From NCBI GenBank assembly GCA_963971575.1, contig OZ020616.1, positions 18,611,535-18,675,534 of the forward strand: DNA of 64,000 nucleotides. The letters run 5' to 3'. Numbering within the stretch: the stretch's first letter is position 1; each line of letters opens with the position of its first letter. Below are positions 34,264-48,700 of the stretch, in pieces. Source of the stretch: Liopterus haemorrhoidalis (taxonomy: Eukaryota > Arthropoda > Insecta > Coleoptera > Dytiscidae). Position numbers and translations under genes: made by a program. The notes under the pieces were generated by a model. That model was not told where the DNA came from. It worked only from the letters and a program-made list of their open reading frames with translations, and did no database searches.

Positions 34264-34329
34264 TACCGTGAATCCACTAGATGTATTGGTACATGGAGTC
34301 GTTATCTTGGTCGTCACTTTGTCGACTAG

Positions 34330-34910
34330 AATTTGTAAAGGAGTTTTAATATTATTTTTTGTTTATGACGGGATAAAGTTGCTGCAGCCTGAAATAGGCT
34401 AGTTGATGTTTTTAATTTATGTGATGACTCCATTGTGGCCAAGTGTACTTCCAGATATTATACTGTTTTATCTTCGGGATTTTACTCCACAATGCTATTG
34501 TTTTCTCGATGTTTTCGTAGTCTTCTATCCTGTGTAAATATTATACATTCACTTTTCTCCGTATTCAGCTGAATATTCCACCTATTAAACCAGCGGCAGA
34601 TATAATTAGTGGCAATTTGAAGTTCCTCTTTTTCTTTATGGTCTAAATTTCGTGTAAATATGGAAGTGACGTCCGCATACATTGCTATCGGCGCTTCGTT
34701 GGACGGTATGTCTGGAGCGTAATTATTGAAAAGGATGCGGACTAAGATGCTCCCTCACGGTACAACTGCTTTTATATTTTATAGATGTGAAGTGGCATTA
34801 GTAATTCACACACTAAACTTTCGATCTTCCATGAATAAAAAGAGAATGGCTGAGATATAAGATGGTAGTTTTAGGTGGAGCAGTTAGTATTTTTAGCCTT
34901 CGATCCATAC
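34330..34910 (-). pseudogene. Jockey/R1-type LINE reverse transcriptase remnant (C copy)
   Basis: Minus strand reads through a decayed GSIL box and ILFNNYAPDIPSNEAPIAMY into ADVTSIFTRNLDHKEKEEL and RWNIQLNTEKSECIIFT, so the catalytic YADD has become YADV. Uninterrupted here, split by a mariner in B. Confidence 0.75.
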
Positions 34911-35384
34911 CTTATCAAAATCTTTGGTGACATCGAGAAACAAACTGTTGTGTACTGTTTAGGAATTTAGGTTTAGCTTTAAAAATTAGTCCGATAATTC
35001 TTAGTAACTGCTGTTTAAAAAATCGCCTTTTTAATAGCTTAGTCGTAAATGACAGGTATTCATTCGAAAAAATGCAAGTTCGCGAGTGGGTTTGTATGGG
35101 TTGCTCATCCTCTGTCTCCATGTATCTCGTATACCAGGCATCGTCAAACTTTAAATGCGGGTTATATTTTGTCCAAGAGAATCCTTCGCGAGTCAGACAA
35201 TAAAAGAGAAACTTCGAAGAAACAAGATACCAAAAAAGAAGTCATCCAAAACATCCGAGGAGCAAAAAAGAATATTCGAAAGAATAGATTAACAAAAAAG
35301 GAAATCCGAAAGATCTAACGAGCAAATAAAAGGAAATGCAAAAGATTTGATTACCAAAAACAAAAGTAGACCCAAATACACTGA

Positions 35385-35650
35385 CTAGCAAAATAAAAGG
35401 TAATAGTTACGTGGACCACATAATGCATCTCGCAGATCAGATATATACCGCAGGACGTCGTTTGGCCATGCTTTTCGCATACCAACACTCCTTAGATCTT
35501 TGGTTAGCTGATCTCTACGTCTTTTACGAGGTCTTCCTGTAGGTCGACAGGTGTTCAATTTTCCGTCCCAGAAACTCTTTATCAATCTGTCCTCTTTCAT
35601 TATCACTCCATGTCACGTGTTGTGCAACTCTTACACTTATTGACATTAAC
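35385..35650 (-). pseudogene. RTE-type LINE 3' fragment, C copy only
   Basis: Minus strand reads TGRPRKRRRDQLTKDLRSVG, the basic C-terminal tail typical of endonuclease-reverse transcriptases, between other unalignable sequence. 35190-35700 is absent from B. Confidence 0.7.
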
Positions 35651-35702
35651 TAATGGAATAAGCCAAGATAGAAGTCCAGACGGAAAAAAGTGAGTGAGAT
35701 AG

Positions 35703-36000
35703 ATATAACAACGTAAGGGCAAAACAGTAATTAAATCAAAGTATGCTTTGCAACTCAAACATTTAGCAACAGGTAGAATATTAAATTTATCTGATATTAA
35801 AGCGTGCAATGAAACTGGTGACTTTTGCAGAATTGTCAATAATGTGTTTGATATTTTAAAAATTAGAAATTTATTAATAAGAGAAAGTTTTAATCCAAAA
35901 GAGAGAGGTCCTGATGGAAACAAGCGTGTGAGATATAATGTAAGGGCATATACCCATCTCATATCTCCGTCACTCGTTGTTGGAATGTGTCGCCGACATT
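35703..36000 (+). pseudogene. Unassigned protein fragment (C copy)
   Basis: Open segment reading YALQLKHLATGRILNLSDIK, then KACNETGDFCRIVNNVFDIL and LIRESFNPKERGPDGNKRV. Cysteine and FDIL spacing faintly suggests a P-element/THAP9-like transposase, but this is a weak resemblance. The B copy is frameshifted. Confidence 0.35.
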
Positions 36001-36537
36001 AGCCTATGAAGTGCAAGGGGATTGCGGATGGAAATTATATAATAACATCAATAAAATTACTTTTTAATTTATCTATAAAACGATTTACTAGTTTTATTCA
36101 TGTAATGTTAACACCAGCTGGTTAACAGAAGGTAACTACGGCAACAAGTAACGATTGGTAAACGTGTACCTTCGGAAATATTTGGGATACAACGATTTAT
36201 TCTAGAAAAATGTAAACAAATAATGTTGGCGACAGATTTTGATGTAAATATATGTGTCCAACTTGGTTATTGATCTGAGGTTAGATCAGGATAGGCAAAG
36301 AGTAGCCTATTAGACATTATGTCTATGATTACACCAATGACAGCACATAATGAAATATAGTAGTGCATTATTTGTGTCCAGAAATTAAGTATGCGATAAT
36401 GTCTTAATTATTTGAAATCAATTCATTTTATAGTAGTTTTCGGTATATCATTACATCACTAACATATCGTTAATGCATTTAGAATGATTTTTTACTTAAT
36501 ATATATTGCTAGGCGAATCGTAAATGTTCTGATCAAA

Positions 36538-36753
36538 ATGCTTCATCCAGCCATCAGGTTCCCTAACCGTCTGCTTAAGGCTTGTGGTCACAGCCTGCAG
36601 ACAAACAAACTTCTATCGAAGATAGTCGGTGTTTTTGTGAGTACTTATTGTTTCATTGTCTCCGGTTTGGGAATATATGAAGCTATAACAATTCGTGATT
36701 ATGATATTGAGGGCTTTCAATCTTCTGTTACCATAATAAGCAATTTTTTCATG
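36538..36753 (+). CDS. Odorant receptor C, exon 1
   Basis: 72 codons, donor GTAGGT after FFM. Differs from B at S16C and three further positions. Confidence 0.82.
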
Positions 36754-39700
36754 GTAGGTATAAATCGGTATAGTATATGGTACAATCCATTCACCATGTT
36801 TCCTCATTTGAGTGGGCCATATTACGGTGGCAGTTCGGCTGGTAGCTACGATAATAACTTGACACGTGAAATTGAACAAATATTTAGAAAATGGTGTACA
36901 TTTTCTATTAAATAGTTCTTATTTCCTATATTGTCATATATATTAACTGCGTGTAACAAAAACAAATAAGATTGGATAAATTTTATTATTTTTTTAATAT
37001 CAAATTTTATGCAAACTCACAAAAACATATCATGGCTAACTCAGATGAGGAAACATCATAAATAGATTGTGTTGTTAGGTTGGTAGGAAAATAATGGAGG
37101 ATTCGTTTTCTGAATTATAACCTTTGCAAGTGTCAAATCACCGTGTTTAGGTTAACTCGATCTGTATTTTTGCAATGTCGACTTCTATTTTATCATTGCT
37201 TCAAATTGGGCGATTGGAAAAAGTGGAAAATAATCAATTAAGAGCAATTTTTTGTGAGTAAAGAAGAAGAAACTATTCCTAAACTACACATTGCTTTTGG
37301 TGTAGGTACTGTAGGAAATGGTAGGTACGGTGAAAAATTTCGTGCTGGGGACGAGAGCCTTGATGATGACGGGGTCGTGATCGCCCTTCTTCAGTTTATA
37401 ACAACCAACTGAAGGCGTTAGTTGAATCAGAATCAGGTACAACAATTTGAGAGTTGGCACAAAAGTTATATATTAATCATCCAATAGTTCTGTGGTAGGA
37501 TTAAATTGAATATAAATCGATTTTATTATTGTCAATCAAATCCGTAATGTTTTTGGCGCCCTTGGCAAATAAATTAATTAAACCTAAAATAGCGTCCTTT
37601 TTATATTTTTCATTTTATTTAAGAAGTGAAAATACAAGTGATGACCTAGAAAAACGTTGTCACTTCTAAAATAAAAGTGATGATCAAAAATAAAGAAAAC
37701 AACGCACGATGGCGCCTCTGCCACTTGTCCCAATGCCAGGGCGTTGTTACCGAATAACTGTCGTTTTTTGCCAACCACTAGACCTATTAAGACAGACTTT
37801 GAATGTCATAAGCTGCAATTATTTTCTAACCAACCTAATACCAGTAAACTGACTACTGGGAAATTATTTATAATCCCCTACTATTATGCATAATCTGCGA
37901 CTTATACATAACTTCCGACTATTATGTAAAATTTCCAAATTATACAAAACTAATGCGGGCTCGAGTGATTTATGACTAAAGTGACCCACAGCTGGTTAAC
38001 CAATTACGGGATATCGTTATAAAAATCGTGGCATAACCAGAAGAAACGATATTTTGTCAATAGTACGAATAGTGTTCTAAAAGTGTTGAGAATTTAGTGC
38101 ACCAATGGTACACTATTAGGGAGTGCAACCTCCTTGATAAAATGAAGGGAATCTTTAGCGATCTTAGGTTAGTGAAAACCGTTAGTCGTTACTTATTATC
38201 GTTAATGAACTGCATTATTTTCAAACACTCTTGGTTTCCACGTACGTTATGCAACCTGAAAATTTCCTCCTCAAGTAGACGATTGTAGGCCATTTAACAT
38301 TTCAAGAACGTTATTTAGACCGTTTCTGAATGAATAATAACAACAGATGAAATATGGGTTCTTTAGTTCAATTCATAAACGAAGGCACAGTCAAAAAATG
38401 GCGACAAAAATAAAAAACCATCAATAAAGGCACGCGTGGCACAATTAATAGGAAATATCGATAACCGTTTTCCGGGACATAAAGTGCATTATTTGGATAG
38501 ACTACTTATCAAAGGGTCAAACGATAAATGCCAGCTACTATTCCAATCTCCTTAAAGGACCTTTGAAGAAAGCGTTCGCCCGTAAGCACCTCGAAAAGCT
38601 GCAGGTAAAACCACAGAAGTGGTTTCAGAAGCAACAGTGTAAGGCATCATACGGCTCTCCCAACTACGCTTACTACTGATGAGCAGTACTGGGAATTACT
38701 ATTCACCGTAACGACCAGATTTAAACAATTTAAAAAAAAAGTTCGGGCACAAAATTATAATTCACTGGGTGAGGTGAAATGTGATGAGGTACAGTAAGTA
38801 TATACACTTGAGAAGGTTATGTATAGAAAAAAACTCAGATAAGTGATGACAAATAAAGATTTTATGACGAAATTCTCAACACTTTTTGAACAACTTCGTA
38901 CATTGTACCCTGGTTAAAGTGAGCTCCATGGTAAGATGGTTGTTAATCCGTCATATGATTATAATAATGTATCAATTTCTGGTGAGACTACAGAATTTTT
39001 TCCATCCAGTACTGTGCAAATAATGTCAATAGTTATCACAGCTTTCGATAATTAATACTTAAAAACCAGATATGGTCCTTATTGTACTGCTAAAAGTACG
39101 TGGTATGACAATTTATTCCCAAAATGATCGTGTAGTGTCGCCCGTGGCGTAATTGTATTGAAATTACGTGAATATTCGTTTTTGAACTAATACGTGCTTA
39201 AATTTAAAGCTAATAGAGCCAATCTTTAGTTATCTATTGGAAAGGTAACTGATATCTGCGAGCAGTGTTGTAATAGATACATTTGAAAATATATCTAGAT
39301 ACAGATACAGATACTTGAGGAAAAATGTATCTAGATGCAGATACAGATACAAATTTTAAAAAGTATCTAGATACAGATACATTTTTTTTACAATGTATCT
39401 AGATACTTCAAGATACTTTTAAGATACTTTCGGAAAAATGAAAACACCACAAAAAAAAAAAGATATAACTAGAGGAATATATTTGTTCACAATAAAAAAT
39501 AAGTTATGCACTAAATTACTCTTAAAATAAACACAAATAGCCTTTGAAGCTGTGTGTCAGAAATATTAACTAACTATATACCTATGTAATCTTTAAAAAA
39601 ATCACTTTTTTATTCCAATTTCAGCAGATATCTCGAACATTTTTTGTTCGCTAATAAATTACTGATTATTAAATGAGTATTTAAGGATGACAAAAATAAA

Positions 39701-42700
39701 ACAACAATTTTATTTATTATATTTTTCTTTATTTAATCCACATTTATAAAATTAATTCTTATTCTTAGATTAGATAATTACTTAATGGTTGTTTTACTTA
39801 ACCGTTGTTAATAAAATTATTTAATTTTTTTATTTATTATTTTTTTAAATTTATTCAGAGCTGGAAATACAATTACACTTTATTAAAATTTTATAGATAA
39901 AAATAAATTAAATAAATAAATAAATTATAAGTTTGAGAATTATGATAAAATACGTTCTAAAGTTCTATATATAATTAATTAAATTTTGGAAAACATCCTT
40001 TTATTTATGTATTGCAAAACTACGTCATATCACACTCATGTTTAGATTCAGAGTGAAGCATGTTTTTACTCCCACCAAGCAAGAAAGAGTTTACTGGTCG
40101 CTGATTGGTTGATTTAAACTTAAAATTCAAATATCTGAATGATGCTAAATGTATTACCAACTTGAAAAATCGTAAGGACATATTTTGTAAAAAGACCTTG
40201 AAAAGGACAAAATAGGAAAGTATCTGAAAAAAGTACCTGAAATACAGATACTTAGATACTGATTTAAATATCTAGATACAGATACAGATACATATTTTAA
40301 AATGTACCTAGATACAGTAACTAGATACTTGCACAGTATCTAGTTACTGTATCTAGATACAAATACCTAGATACATTACAACACTGTCTGCGAGTTAGAG
40401 CAGCTTATTAACATCACATTTTGTGCGAAAATCGGAAAAAATGCTACTGAAACTTTAGAAATGTTAAAAGTGACATATGGTGAAGATGTTATGAAAAAGC
40501 CAAAAGTATTTGAGTGGCAAAATTTCAATATGGGCAAGAAGATATGATTAAGACCATGCTGGTCTGTTTCTTTGATCGCAAGGGAACAGTCCACCAAAAA
40601 ATTATTGAATAGGGACAGAGAGGGAACCAATCATGCTATTTAGAGGTGCTGAAAACGTTTCGAGATTCTGTTTGAAGGAAACTACAAAATTGTGGTTTGA
40701 CAAGGGGAAATTTTATCATCACAATGCGTCAAGTCACAGGGCGCTCAATGTGAGAGACTTTCTGGCAAAAAAAGTGATTACCCAATTAAATCATTCTGCA
40801 TATTTACCTGACATTAACTGCCCTAAAAGGACGAAGATTTTCTAATATAATTGATAGCCAACAGAATGTGAGACAGGTAATCAATAGCATTACAGAAAAT
40901 GAGTTCCAGGGCTGCTTCCAGAAATGGGAACGCCGCCTAAGTCAGTGTATGGATATACAAGGAGAGTACTTTGTAGACGACAGTAGCTACTAGAGTACAG
41001 TTCCACACGTAAAAGTGCATGCCAGGAATGATATTGTCACACCGCTTACTTTTACTACGTAAAGTCGACGGAAAAGGAGACGCGGTAGATCTCCACAACG
41101 CTGGTTGGTCACTGTCACTGAAGACATACTGCCCTAAGAACTGCACAATTATTAAGTATTGAAGTACAAGTTTTCTTATCTCAAAGAGATTGCTCACAGT
41201 TCATCTATTTGATGACACGATAAAGAAAAAGAATCAGATATTCATTTTAAATATTCAAAATTGCGGTTTGACTCCTGACTGCAAAGTATCGGAAGGTGAA
41301 AATTCTGCTAGTGTCCGGGATTTAGGTCTCTGTGATTTATTAATATTTTTTAATTTTTAGGTTGGATTAGCTACTTTTATATACAGATTAAAAATCAAAA
41401 ATATTCTAGAAGTTATTTCAGAATTATCTGAGTTTTGGAGAGTGGATATTTTAGAACCGGAATTAGCTGTGAAACAGAAGAAAATGTTTAAAATTTTACA
41501 TAATTTTCTATTAATATTCTTCGTGTTTGGACTTGCTGTATCTGCATTCATGATTATCAGCATGATCACTTCAAGTGCTGTAAACAATCTCTCCCTTAGA
41601 TCTGATTTTTACCAGCAAAGTCCAGTCTACGAAATATTTGCTGTTATTGACTCTTTTATTTCATGTTACTCAACAACATTTCTTATCGCATTCTATAGTT
41701 TATTTCTTAATATTCTATTGATCTGTATTTCTCAAATCATGCTTCTTAAAGAATGTTTTAGAAATCTTAATTTTGAAGATATATTTGATGAAGAAATGGA
41801 AAATAACGTATTTAAACGTATTATAGAATTGGTTGAATATTACGCCAAACTTTCTTTGTAAGTAAATACACATTTAAGTTTATTTATAGTGGCTCACAAG
41901 AATTTATTTTATTTATTGATATACCATCACTGTTACGAATTCATTAAAAATTTTAAACGATCGAACGGGGAGCGCTCATCAAACTGATATTACATGTGAA
42001 ATGATGAATAATACGACAAGCACCTTCCAGATGACGCGACATTTGTTTAAAACCAAGTAAATTATACAGCGCTCACTGAACTTTCAAATCACTTCCATCG
42101 TCACCTCTGTGTTACTTACAAATCTTGTCATGTATACGCATGCTTCGTTTTTGTTAGTTTCATTTAGGTTTTACTTTGTACCATTATGAGAGACGACCAC
42201 GATTTTAAGAATCATTTTGTTTCTCTAACTGAGAAAAAAAGATCCGTAAAATATCCAATTTTTTCACAATGAAAAACACGTTTGTTTGCATTGAGTTATA
42301 CATTGTTGGAAAACCTGGACTTTCTACTATTTTTCTACATAATCCCCATTGCGATCGATGCATTTTTGCATGCGGTATAGCATTTTTCGTATACCTGTGG
42401 TGTCATGGAACTCTCCCGCCGCGGCGCTTAGGTAGCGTAGGACCTCTTCTTGCAACTCCTCGTTGGTCCTGAAATTCATCCCACCCAGGTGTAACTTCAA
42501 CGCAGGAAAGAGATGATAATCACTTGCTGTTAGGTCCAGGCTGTAGGGGGTGTGTGTGACGTTATAGGCGTAGTGTCCTTAGCACATAAAAAAGGAATCA
42601 CAGAACGTAATTCACAACTGGCGGTAGCGGCGAGTGGAAGCCCATCGCGGACAGCTACCAAACCAAGATTAAGCGTCGCAGACAGCTCGGAGTAGTAGAG

Positions 42701-45700
42701 ATTGTAGGCGGGGAATCAAGCTACGCACCAGTGCTGCCAAATCTTACGTTAAAGCGTTCCTAGCGATTCCAGCGCCTCGGAGACCTTATTTTACGGACAA
42801 CTGTCGTATTAATATCATTATACATGCACGAAATTCAGTAATACAAATGAATCAAATCAAGCTAGGGAAAGTATTGCCTAAGAAGATTCAGAATCAAATA
42901 AGTTTTGTAGTTATTTTATTATACCTGTTATTTTTACAGAATAATTTTTGTAAAAAAAAAAATACAAAATATTTAAAATATATGCACCATCGTAAGTTCT
43001 ACAACTTATATTTACAAAATAAGTTAGGTTACATTATTGTTATGATATCTTCTTCTTCATCTTAGCCTTCTCCCGTTGGTGCGGGGTCCGCTTTTTTTAA
43101 ATTGGTTATTTTTTTCCCCAATAATTAAAAACTTTCATTGATTATTAATTAGTCTAAAATTTTAAATGAGAATTCTTTTGCGAGTGTGGGGAACCTGTGT
43201 TATATAATATGAAATGTCACAGTTGGCTGATTTATTTGAGTATAATATTGATGTACTGCATTCGTACTTACTGTGTACATCCCTCAACTCTAAGTCTCCT
43301 TTACATAATGAGTTTTCAATTCTGGAACTACCCCCATGTTCGCTAGCTGGTTGCTATGATTCTTAGAGATGAGTTAAGGATTGTTGAATTAAAGTCCTCA
43401 CTTTACCTAATCTACTTTAATTACAGTACGGTTGAATATTTACATTATTTACACTACACTTACAATTATACGATCAAAGCTAAATCCAAGAGACACACAT
43501 TCACAAACACTAATCACTTGAGAGACTCTTTAACACCCACATTAATTTAACCACTGGACACAGAACCGTAGCAATGTTTTTGGCGCTCTTAACAAATAAA
43601 TTAAATTACTTAAAAAACGCCCTTTTAATAGACAGGTGAAAATAAAAAAAAGAGTCGCTTCCAAAATACAAACGAAGACCTAAAAAGAAAGGTACTCACT
43701 TCCAAAATACAAGTGATGACCTAAAAAAAAGGTACTCACTTCCAATACGCAAGCGAAAACCTAAAAAAAAAGGTCTTAACTCTAACTCTAACATATAAAT
43801 AATGAAAAAAAAAAACACAAAGGTCCTTACTTCCAAAATACAAGCAAAGACCTAAAAAAAAGTGACCAAAAATAAAGAAAACCACACGATGGCACCCCTC
43901 ATTAGGCCTCGCGCCCCTGGCATTTGCCCCGATGCCAAGGCGTTGCTATGGCTCTGACTGGACATCACCCAGATTGTCTAAAACCATTTGTCTCTCACAG
44001 GTCTCCGAATATTGTCTCTCCGTTTCTTTAGCTGGACACTACGCTAATGAACGAACACTACACTGACGCAAATACGGAATTACATGATTACATTTTTACT
44101 TGACCGACCGAACACTCTAAATCAGCGTTTCCCAACCTTTTTTCATAGCGAACTGGCAAGCGACCTAGAAAAAATTCGCCGACCGGCAAGTTGAGAGAGT
44201 AATGTGTATCGCAAAAGTTTTATATTTTTTATTGCACTGATTACAAACACAAACAAAACAACAAATAAAAAATCACATGTAATTAGTGAAAAAAGAAACA
44301 AATTATTACTTAAGCAATTACCAGATTAAGGACCGAGATTTTCATTTCAAAATTAAGTGAGTTACAACTTATTAGGCGAATAGTTGCATATTAAAAAAAA
44401 TCTCGTGGACCGGTAAACAAACCTCACGGACCGTCAAAAAAATCTTGCGGACCGGCGGTTGGGAAACACTGCTCTAAATATCTCTAAACCGTGGTTGTCT
44501 TAACTTAACTCCCTTAAACACGTCTTAACATCTTCACTCCTTAAACTCAACTCTAAAACATTGTCTTAACCTTAGTACGGTCATTTTTGAATATAATAAT
44601 AAAATTTATTATATTAATTTATTCGATTCTGCATATATTTTTAATTATTTCAGGTTCTTAAAAAAATTAGGCAACATATATTCATACGTGATTTTCATGC
44701 AGTTCTACATAGCGACTTCAAACAATTGTTTTAGTGTATATCTTATTGCTAGATTTGGGTGAGGAAGAGATTGCATTTTTTTTCACTTTTTTTCATTGAT
44801 TTTCTGTTATTAATCTTAAATGTTTTCTAGAGTCTCTGATCTTGTAAAAGTCGTTCATTCAGCTCTGGAAATTTTCGCTGGATCTTTAGTCATTTTTCTT
44901 GAAAGTGCTCTTGCTTCTATGCTAACTGTGGAAGTAAGTATTTATAACAGTCACGAGAATAGCTAGATGACGTATGTATGAAATACACCGAAACAAGTCA
45001 ACTAGACACAATCTCGACGGCGCAAACTCGGTGACGCAAATTCGGTGACTCAAACTCGTCAACGCAAACTCGGCGACGCAAATCAGCGATGCAAACTCGG
45101 TGCCGCAAACTCGTCAACGCAAACTCGTCAACGCAAACTCGGCGACGAAAACTTAGCTATGCAAACTCGGCGATAGACAACTCAACCAACTCAACAAGCG
45201 GTGGTCAACTTGGCGTGAAAAAACAATATTTCTAAATACATATTTTAAACGCAAACCTATAAACAGCAAATATATTACTAGTACCTTCTATTTATGAGGG
45301 GTCAGTGTTATTCAATTTATTCACAAATGTAAATAGAATGATATAAAACCACGAGTTTAATGTGACACTATAAAACGATCTAATCTACTTACTTAAGAGT
45401 TTCAAAATCTCGAACATCTTGTGCTACATGGAAATATATACATATAAGGGTTTATTTACATATTTAGACTATTATTTCCTATTTGTATATGATTAAGTAA
45501 CAGTGTCTGTGCTAAACGTATTTTGTTTTCGAAGTTTTTTTTTATTTGCTCTATATCAATAATAACTATGTATTTTATTTTGTAATGTGAACATATATCT
45601 AATATATAAAGCGCAAAGTATGTACGTACGTTTTTTTGTGTGTGGGATTTGGGAATGTTACGTTGCTTCGTGTCATGTTCTAAAGCCGCATTTAGAGCTC

Positions 45701-48700
45701 TTTAAATTAACACGTTGTAGACTGTTCGCTGTCACGTTGTAAGTTATGTTTTTATACATTGTTTTAACGTTCAACGCCGTTCACAGCAGTTAGAAATTAA
45801 TGGGTTACGAATAGTCCGACATCTGTGTGTCTTTAAATTAGTTGACGAGAGAAACGTACGCAGCGTATGTCCATTGTTAAAACCCTACATAAAACTATTT
45901 TGATAAATTAAACGCACTTAAATTATATTTCAGAAAATAAGCGTTTTTAAACTTTTTTTAATGTAAATATCGTTTAAGAAACTTTAGTTTTCTCCCGGGC
46001 AACGCTGGGTATCTCTGCTAGTAGGTATATATGAGTGTAGCTATATATGAGGGTTACATTTTATGTTTTTACAAACGACTAGTTTGTTGATAGTGAGCGT
46101 TAAAAAAAACAGTTTGCGAAAAAATTGATATTACTCGTGAAGGTTTTCGTTGGATGATTTTTTACGATTTTAGTAAAGGCCTAACTCAACAACAGTATAT
46201 AAATTCGCTTCGTTCAACTTTTGGTAATGAAGCACCATAAAAAAAACAATTGGTTTGCAGAAGTTCGTCGTGGTTGTGCGTCCGTCAGTGGTGAATCAAA
46301 AAAATTTCAAAAAAACATCGATTCTGTGTGCTAAATGATTGAAGAAGATCGGCATGTGACTTACCGTGAGATAGAGGCATCCTTTGGCATATCGCAGACT
46401 GCAATACATTCGATTTTGCATGAACATTTAGCTGTGAAAAAGATCTGTTCCCAATGGATTCCGCATAATTTGACCGAAGCTCAAAAAAAGGCTCGTGTTG
46501 ATTGGTGTAAGGGAATGCTAAAAAAATCAACCTAGGCACTGCAAAATCCGCATACAACATTGTTACAGGTGACGAAACTTGAATTTATTCATATGAACCG
46601 GAAACTAAGCAACAATCCACAGTTAGCGTCTTCCAAGATGAACCGAAACCCACAAAAGTTGTTCGTTCACGAAGCACTTCCAAGATAATGATCGCTTGTT
46701 TCTTCGGTTATACAAGACATGTCGCAACCATTCCTTTACAGTATCGGAGAACAGTTAATACTGAATGGTATAGAACAATTTATTTGTCAAAAGTCATCGA
46801 CAAAATCAGGAAAACAACCAAAAACGTCGCATCATTCTTCATCATGACAATGTAGTCCCACACAGCACGTCAAACAATTGATTATGTGAAGGAGAAAAAC
46901 TTCGAAATAATGTGTCATTGCCCGTATTCACCTGATTTATCTCCTAACGATTTTTTTTTGTTCCCCAATGTCAAACAAAAAATGCGTGGACAGCGATTTT
47001 CATCGCCTCAAAAAGCTGTTGAAGCCCTAGAAAACCATGTTTTTAAGATACCAACTTCAGAGTGGAAAAAATGTTTGAACGAATGCAAAAGTGTATAAAT
47101 CTTAAAGGCGAATATTTTGAAAACCAATAAAACAGTTTGTTCCAAAAAAAATTTCTTCCTTAGTTTTTGTAAAAACTTAAAAGGTAACCCTCATAAAAGG
47201 CAACGTCTCACTGTCTGTCCGTATGTGTACTTGAAACCTGTTAATCCAATTTCCATACGCTTTTTAAAACAAATCCATTTTTCCGTTCATATTTATCGTA
47301 TTTTTTTGAAATTATTAGTGACAACATAGGTTTCGTCAGCGGCAAAGTTGCTACACGATTCATACATTAATCACAATTGAAAAAAAGAAAATAATCTCTT
47401 CAGTAGTACCAAAGATATAATAATGTTGGTGGGCCCCATTTTTTTTTCAAGGGGTCCGGACCCCCTCCTTACTGTGAGAAGTGAGGAATTTTTTGTTTGC
47501 TCTTCACTTAAAACTTGGACGTGAGGACCTTTTTTATTGTTCTACACTTAAAATTTAGAAAGGAAGACCATTTTTTTGCTCTTCACTTGAAATTGAAATT
47601 TTGCCCTGTGTTTATAAAAATTATGTATAATTGGACCCCCCCAAGCCAAAAATCTGTGTGCGCCCCTGGTAGTACCAAAGTTACAACAGTTTTTACTGGG
47701 ATGGTAATCTTGGGTCAGTTTGACTCTCTTTCCCATATTTACATGGCTGTCAACACGGCTGTAGATGAACAAGATGCCATTGTTTATCCCAGAGTTTCAC
47801 ACTTTTGAGCCGCGGAGCAGTTATCGCGAGAAGAATTCGTCGCGGAGCACTATCGTTGCTATATATCGTCGGCTTACCTGTAAATACTTCTAACTCCGAG
47901 AAATATAACTTTTCAGGAGAGGCAAAATAATTGCTACAATCATTATTTTAGAACTCTGTTTTATGAAATTTTCATGAAATATCAGTAATACAATTTCAGT
48001 TACAATGGGCAAAACATTTTATAATTATTTTATTTTTTTTTTATTATTTTACGGAAATAATAAAACAAAAAAAAATCAAAACAGTCGAAAATCGGACTTG
48101 GAAGGTTTTACAAGTAAGCTGAGGATATATAGCAATACTAGTAGACCACGGAGCATAGTTTGAGAATAATAATTTATATAATTATAACATTCCTTTGATA
48201 TTTCTGGATTAAATAGCAACTAAATTTCCAGATACCACTTAAAAAGTTTACACTTTTATTTGATTGATGGAGAACTCCACATATATATTTAAGAACCTAA
48301 CGCTGCATTCAGAGCTCTTAAATCAATAGCTTATACAAGTTTGCCATATGGTAATACGTGAAACCGTTCAGACCTCTAAATTTAATACGTTGTTCTTTGT
48401 GGATTGTGGATAATTTTCTAAAGTTATAGCTAGTGAGATGTTTTAATGAGACAGACATATAATGCACATTGGCTATCGCAATCTATCAGTGACACTGTCG
48501 TTATCGTATGCCTTTACAAAACTTAACATAATGGCATCATTAACAAATCTTGCTCATAATTATAAACACGAACAGTAAATATGATCAATATAGGTAATTA
48601 GGTTACGTTTAGTTAGTTAAAATCTAAGACAACAGAATTATAAAAACGATAATACATAGAAAACATTTTACGAAGCCATATAATTGGTTTAAAGACATAC

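Larger units (their letters stand above)
33092..34274. mobile_element. Foldback-type element with minisatellite arms, C copy only
   Basis: Inserted in CACTAGATG, a perfect 9-bp duplication (33083-33091 and 34275-34283). Copy B has the intact site GGCTCACTAGATGTATTTG near 10577. The left arm is an array of 15-bp units TTCATCGAAAATCAA (33105-33330). The right arm is a shorter inverted array (34190-34263). Inside the arrays the inverted repeat goes on through GAGGAATGCCGAGGGGATCG (33350-33400 against 34105-34160). There is no transposase. Long modular inverted arms plus a 9-bp duplication are features of Drosophila FB elements and of the Mutator-like superfamily. Confidence 0.85.
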
